From the NCBI GenBank assembly GCA_964247055.1, contig OZ176056.1, positions 1,612,001-1,676,000 on the forward strand: a stretch of DNA of 64,000 bases, given 5' to 3'. Both the position numbers and the translations under genes were made by a program. This document shows, one piece after another, positions 59,801-64,000 of this stretch. The stretch's first letter is position 1, and every line of letters begins with the position of its first letter. Below the pieces are notes generated by a model. It was given only the letters and a program-made list of their open reading frames with translations. It searched no databases and had not been told where the DNA came from. Source of the stretch: Paragordius varius (lineage: Eukaryota > Nematomorpha).

Positions 59801-60489
59801 AAGGTTTTTAAGAATCGGATATGTGTGTTATAACGAAACTATAAAATTGATTTTTCATTTTCCCATTTTTTTTGTTTTTAGTTTAGGTGGGTTTTAAATA
59901 CGTAAATTTATGGTTATACTTAACGAAACTTTAATACAGTGTATTATAAAATTATACATATCAAACGTAAAACTAATACATGTTATTTTAAAGGACGATT
60001 ACTCCTACTATAACTTAATTATTTCTCATAAACTTTGCAGTTTAAAATAATCAAAAATATTAAATTTAAATATATGATTCTCTTTTTTTAAAAAAATATT
60101 TGTCTTTTCTTTTTACTTTGTATAAAAAACTTACATATTATTGTAAAATTTTATATTTTTTTTATATTGACACACTTTTTTATTTGTTTGCGAAACAAAA
60201 AAAAGGTTTACCAAATGCCAAAGATAGCGTTTCGATTGCGACATCCACAGCCATGTCCGGAATTAAAACTAAGAGTCCACAGGTGGCTCAAGGTATATTT
60301 CCCTCTGTTCCAAACAGCAATATTACGGCGACGACAAATTTAAATATTCCTGGCAATTCTCCTGGTGGCATAAATGATCTTAACGAGCCTGGAAATGGTG
60401 GTGATAAAAACAATACAACACCCCTAGAAAACTCAGCTGATATTGATGCTGACCTTGAGGCGAGACTCAATCGATTAAGGAAGGAATGA
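56873..60489 (+). CDS. CHMP2A: ESCRT-III subunit CHMP2A (Vps2)
   Basis: CHMP2A polymerises with CHMP3/CHMP4 in ESCRT-III to cut membrane necks in endosome sorting, cytokinesis and repair, and recruits VPS4. Six exons: 56873-56876, 56907-57070, 57460-57639, 57980-58110, 59659-59720 and 60206-60489; 825 nt, 274 residues. Visible: DFLFGKKVTPEEMLR, the basic ALNKAMRDLDRERNRM helix, LVRTRRYVKKF, MRSQNAMSDAMRGVTRAM, LPQIQHIMNEFEKQTEIMDM, and the C-terminal MIM1 helix DADLEARLNRLRKE that binds the VPS4 MIT domain. It is about 50 residues longer than human (222) because of a Gly/Asn/Pro/Thr-rich linker before the MIM. Exon 1 codes only ATGG, followed by a 30-bp intron; this is the only way found to give the start MDFLFG. 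Polyadenylation-like AATAAA near 60524. Confidence 0.95.
56877..56906 (+). other. 30-bp ultrashort intron 1 of CHMP2A
   Basis: GTATTTATATTTATG...AATATGTAG, 30 nt, placed after the fourth coding base. Splicing gives M-D-F-L-F-G-K-K, matching human MDLLFGRR. Read-through from the same ATG meets an in-frame TAA. Confidence 0.85.
58130..58720. mobile_element. Two eroded CAGTAAAAATTG-family fragments in CHMP2A intron 4
   Basis: Tracts such as AAATATTTGTCTTTTAAGTTTAG (58335) and AAAAAAACGACCATTTCAACC (58510) match family subterminal sequence. A third fragment lies at ~59940-60140 in intron 5. Boundaries are unclear. Confidence 0.4.
59228..59625. mobile_element. AATTCACCC-type foldback element in CHMP2A intron 4, diverged
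   Basis: ACCCTTAAACACTTCACATTTTCCC-like left arm (landmark AACATTTCAAATTCAAGTTATG) and right arm GGTAAATTTTGAATGTG, GGCTAAATTTGATATGTTCG. Weaker match than the other three copies. Confidence 0.45.
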
Positions 60490-60672
60490 TTTGTTGAAAT
60501 ATATATAATATTGGGTGGAAAATGAATAAAAAATAAGGTCTCCTTAGAATCCTATAAATTTTGTGAAAGCCTAATTTATAATCATATATAAAACTGTAAA
60601 ATAAATTATATGGTGAGTACAATTTTTGCACGTTTAAAGTTATTAATAAATTTAGAACTTACGTGTTAATGA

Positions 60673-60707
<35 letters not shown>

Positions 60708-60922
60708 CAAATACGACGTTACATTTATTATCATATCATAAATTATAAATTTGTATAATTGATATATATACTCGATATATTTACAATATATATAAAACTA
60801 TCCAATAAACTTTATATAATCATTCTCAACCGATACTATACTTCAAGTTTATATTTATAAATATAATAGATTCGTGATATATTAACTACAGACTTTAAAG
60901 TGTAAAATCATAGTTGTTATAT
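60490..60922. other. Convergent 3' flank of CHMP2A and METTL16
   Basis: 433 bp between the two stop codons. It holds an AATAAA-type signal for CHMP2A near 60524 and an AT microsatellite at 60677-60702. Nothing else recognised. Confidence 0.6.
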
Positions 60923-63499
60923 TTAGCCCAAATAATTAACAATTTTGTGATCAATTATAGCAGTTATTATATCTTTGCACATAAGAATCCACTTATGCAT
61001 ATGTAAAGGATTGTACCCATTTATCAATTCACCTTCAATGGAAAACTTAGGTAGTGAATTCTTAGGATCAATCAATATTTTAGTCTGTTCAGCATTTTTG
61101 TTGTCTTTTTTGTCATCTTGTAAAAAGTTAGAATTTGATTCAAACGTTATATTAACGGTTAATTTACAGGAAAATTTGAATTGATTCAAAATGTTTGGAG
61201 CTAGGGCAAATACCGTTTCATTTATATGGCTCGTTTGAGCCTCATAGAAACGGGCTAAATTTTGTATTGAGACACCGTCTGCACAATGGTTGTTTTTGTT
61301 GTAATGATTAATCATTAGTGCAATATGTCGATCTATCGTTTCCTTACAAGTTGTGTGCAAAATAGTTTCACTATTCTCTCGACCAGCAAATGTTTCGTCA
61401 TCATTAAGTTCTTCATTATTCTCGCATTGAAAATTGTTTAAATAGCTGGGGAGATTTAAACGTGTAACTAAAATAAATTCAGTGGTGTTTTCATATCCCA
61501 TTTCTTTATCACTTTGATTTTGAATGGTGGTGTGGGGGAGGGAATTAACAGATCTGAGTTCTATACAAAGGGAAGATTTGAAAATGGCTTGCAAAACGCA
61601 ACATAAATACGAAGCAATTAGATATGTGAATTGACTCTTTTTACACAATACAACAGGCTTTTGGTCTGTAATAATTATTACACTATCGTTAAATGAAAAA
61701 TGGGCCCAAAATTTGGATAAAACGTTAGAATCATGATGGCCATTTGGAAAAAGTTCATTGGACAAAATAGTATTAACTTCGGGATTGTAGGACCATTCAA
61801 GCGTGTCCGTATATGCTTCGTTTTGATAATTTGAAAAGGGGGCCGGTAACTAAAAAATATGATATAAATTCCTTAAAAATTAGTCATATTAATAAATTAT
61901 CTAAATTCAAACAAAAATTTGAATGTAAATCTGTTTAAATACTTTTATATAGGGTTGATAGGTCCAAGCCAAGACCCAACGCATGGTTTTTCCTTGACAA
62001 AGTTCGCCGGTGGTATATTGGAAGTTTGAAGGGATTTCTTGAGTGCTGTTTTGAGCGTTTGTAGAGTCATTTAAACAGTTGGATTTGGGAAATAAACCTT
62101 TATTAAATATGGATTGTAATTTACAAAGCGTAGATTTTTTACCAATAAGTGTGGTAAAAATGTCCACTTTGTACATCCAATCTGTTGTTAAACTTTCACA
62201 CAACATTTGAGATATGAAACCAAAATCGCCACCGGTGTCGTCTGCGCTATTTTTATTGTCAGATTTAGTTTCACAATTTTGGTGTTTGTTGGTTTGTGTA
62301 TTTACATTTTCTAATTCAACCATTTCTGGCAGGGTTTTATCAATTTGTAAAGGTTCGAGCTTTTTATCTTTGGTAATTAAAACATTTTCATCGGAAGTAG
62401 CCGTTATTATGCCCAATGATTCCTGTAGAGTTTGTTGGGAATTCTTGAAACAAAGATCAGATGTTGAGGTGATATTATCGAGTTGATTGGATACAGGGTT
62501 AGCTTTTCGTTTTCGACCCCTGCGTTTAGCTGAAAGACCTGGATTTTGAGAGAGCGGTTTAATTTCCGCAATATCACTGGTAGGTTTAAACCATTCAACC
62601 CTACCAGTTCGCTTAATTAACCTTCTTTCAATTTTTTGAATGACTTTCAGGGATTCCTCATTCATATCATCTGTCGTGGAATCTGGAATTATTTCTTCCC
62701 CAGTGTCCTCATCCAATTGTTCTAGCGAATAAAAGGGTGGATTACACATTGTAAATTGAAATTTATCAAACGATTGAGTATTCAATGTTGGCAATATAGC
62801 GCCACTCTGTTTTAGGGCTTCTAAAGTATCTTTGGAAACGAGGCTAATGTGAGATGCAAGTTTATCCTGATTTTCTTGAATAGTTTGATATGCTGATTCG
62901 TAAGCCTGTTCATCAATCTCGGTGCACAAAAAAGTCCAATTATTTTTGAGGGAACCTAGAATGGCATAAATACAGCAACATCCAGTTCCAATGTCTAAAC
63001 CATTTGTAAAATTCGATCCCACAAACCGATCATGAAATGGTATTGTATCAAGATAGGACACGGAAAGAAGATCTTCAATCCATAAAATATAATTTAACTT
63101 CTGAGATAAGGTGGGTACTAATCTACCGGGCGGTATATTTACAGTGATATCAAAATGGTCTTTGAGTTGGACAGTCATAAGGGTAGCTACGGCGTTCGGT
63201 TTGGTAAAATCGATTGTTTTTTGCAAAAATTTACCTTCTTTTAAGCAATTTTCGGTAAGTTGCGCTTGCGATGACGTTAGATTCCAAGTTTTAAGAGCTC
63301 TGGAATGAACATCACAACTGTATTCGGCCAATTGTTTATCATATTTGTGGCATAATAAACTAAAATCTACCATATAAGACTTGAACAAATTCCTGTGATG
63401 CATAAATTTATTGAAGCCAGAAGGACCATACCTGTGTGGAACAATGGTGTCGTATTCTTTGATTTTGTTATAAAAAGGTGGTGGTTTCAATTCAGACAT
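60923..63499 (-). CDS. METTL16: METTL16 U6 snRNA N6-adenosine methyltransferase
   Basis: METTL16 uses SAM to methylate adenosine in U6 snRNA and in MAT2A-type hairpins. Two exons: 63499-61943 and 61849-60923, phase 0, total 827 residues (human 562). Visible: MHHRNLFK...DF at 33-46 matching the human N-terminus MHARNRYK...DF, LVPTLSQKLNYILWIEDLL (127-145), SAM loop GLDIGTGCCCIY (167-178), catalytic NPPF (253-256), then GGDFGFI...LIGKKSTL and CQGKTMRWVLAWTY. An insertion of ~160 residues (262-422) follows NPPF and includes a basic KRRGRKRK (325-332) that may be a nuclear signal. The C-terminal exon is weakly like the vertebrate-conserved RNA-binding region (FSCKLTVNITFE). About 32 residues precede the human-like start. 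Identity is firm. Confidence 0.93.
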
Positions 63500-64000
63500 G
63501 TGCCTTTTAAATTTTAACCAGAATTAGTTGGCATATGGCATATTTGAAATTTTTAAACTGTTTTTTCGCACTTCGATTCAAATTGGGGTATCTAAATACC
63601 ACAAACTAAATTTGAATTAGGATTTTTAAATAACTAGTTTTAAATTTATGCTTCTATCCTAATAAAAATTATATAAATATACCAAAATATCTAAATAAAA
63701 TTTTGTTTTGAAGAAAAGTTCCATGTCGAACTACTTCAACGCCACTTTTATTATACAAAATTTTTGCTAAATACCGTCTTCATTCAATTTAATGGGTAAA
63801 ATTAGAGCTAATTTTATTTAAATTAGATCTAACATTGATAGAAACAGAAAAAGCGGTTTATTTTGTATTATTTTTCAATTATACCATTGCACACATGTTA
63901 CGCCAACTAAATTTTTTCTTTTGTGTTTTAGCTTATAAGTAAAATCAAGTATTTTTGAATAAAATTTTTTTATATATTTCGGTTTATTTATGTTATATAA
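63500..64000 (+). mobile_element. METTL16 upstream flank with TTAA-type MITE running off the window
   Basis: From 63569 (CACTTCGATTCAAATTGGGG) to the right edge is another copy of the TTAA-flanked MITE, cut by the window end. The left flank is TTCG rather than TTAA. It starts only ~70 bp upstream of the METTL16 ATG and may overlap its promoter. Interior is more diverged than the 48.6 and 49.6 kb copies. Confidence 0.78.

Overview
This window is very AT-rich eukaryotic nuclear DNA. Genes are split by GT...AG introns, most acceptors ending in T-rich TAG. The recognisable genes are animal ones: SND1, PHF12, RAB14, CACYBP, cytoplasmic dynein light chain, FKBP8, CHMP2A and METTL16. PHF12 in particular points to a metazoan. 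No transposase, reverse transcriptase, capsid or envelope coding region was seen. Five introns are only 24-33 bp long and four of them are first introns. Very short 5' introns followed by longer 3' introns are known from flatworms such as schistosomes, and very short introns are also known from dicyemids, so an AT-rich flatworm or a similar lineage is favoured. This is inference; the species is not identified.

Layout, left to right. 0-2.2 kb: 5' end of SND1 (minus), with two decayed echoes of its third exon. 2.2-6.2 kb: intergenic, with a TTAA-flanked MITE, a truncated relative and a tRNA-like SINE fragment. 6.2-13.0 kb: PHF12-like gene (minus, 11 exons). 14.7-18.2 kb: RAB14 (minus, 7 exons). 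18.4-21.3 kb: decayed direct and inverted repeats. 22.0-22.9 kb: small secreted Gly/His/Tyr-rich peptide gene (plus). 23.3-28.5 kb: repeat-rich, with a GC-richer tandem element, a hAT-like non-autonomous element and foldbacks. 29.1-31.1 kb: CACYBP (minus, 7 exons). 33.3 kb: intronless dynein light chain (plus), followed by three decayed copies of its 3' end. 34-39.5 kb: gene-poor.

39.5-51.3 kb holds three small secreted-protein genes around one intronless orphan: an exon-repeat Cys/Pro-rich, antistasin-like protein (minus); a 447-residue coiled-coil orphan (plus); an unrecognised 143-residue secreted protein (minus); and a single-VWC-domain protein (plus). 52.2-56.8 kb: FKBP8-like co-chaperone (minus, 10 exons), head to head with CHMP2A (56.9-60.5 kb, plus, 6 exons) across 103 bp. 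60.9-63.5 kb: METTL16 (minus, 2 exons), convergent with CHMP2A.

The conserved genes serve general cell functions (RNA modification, chromatin, membrane traffic, ESCRT-III, ubiquitin scaffolding) and do not form a pathway. Much of the remaining sequence is short inverted-repeat (MITE-like) elements of at least five families, many inside introns. The most unusual features are the ultrashort introns, all multiples of three with an in-frame stop; the decaying tandem echoes of exon 3' ends at two unrelated genes; and the cluster of small secreted proteins. Exon coordinates were worked out by hand from splice sites, reading phase and remembered family sequences. No alignment was run.
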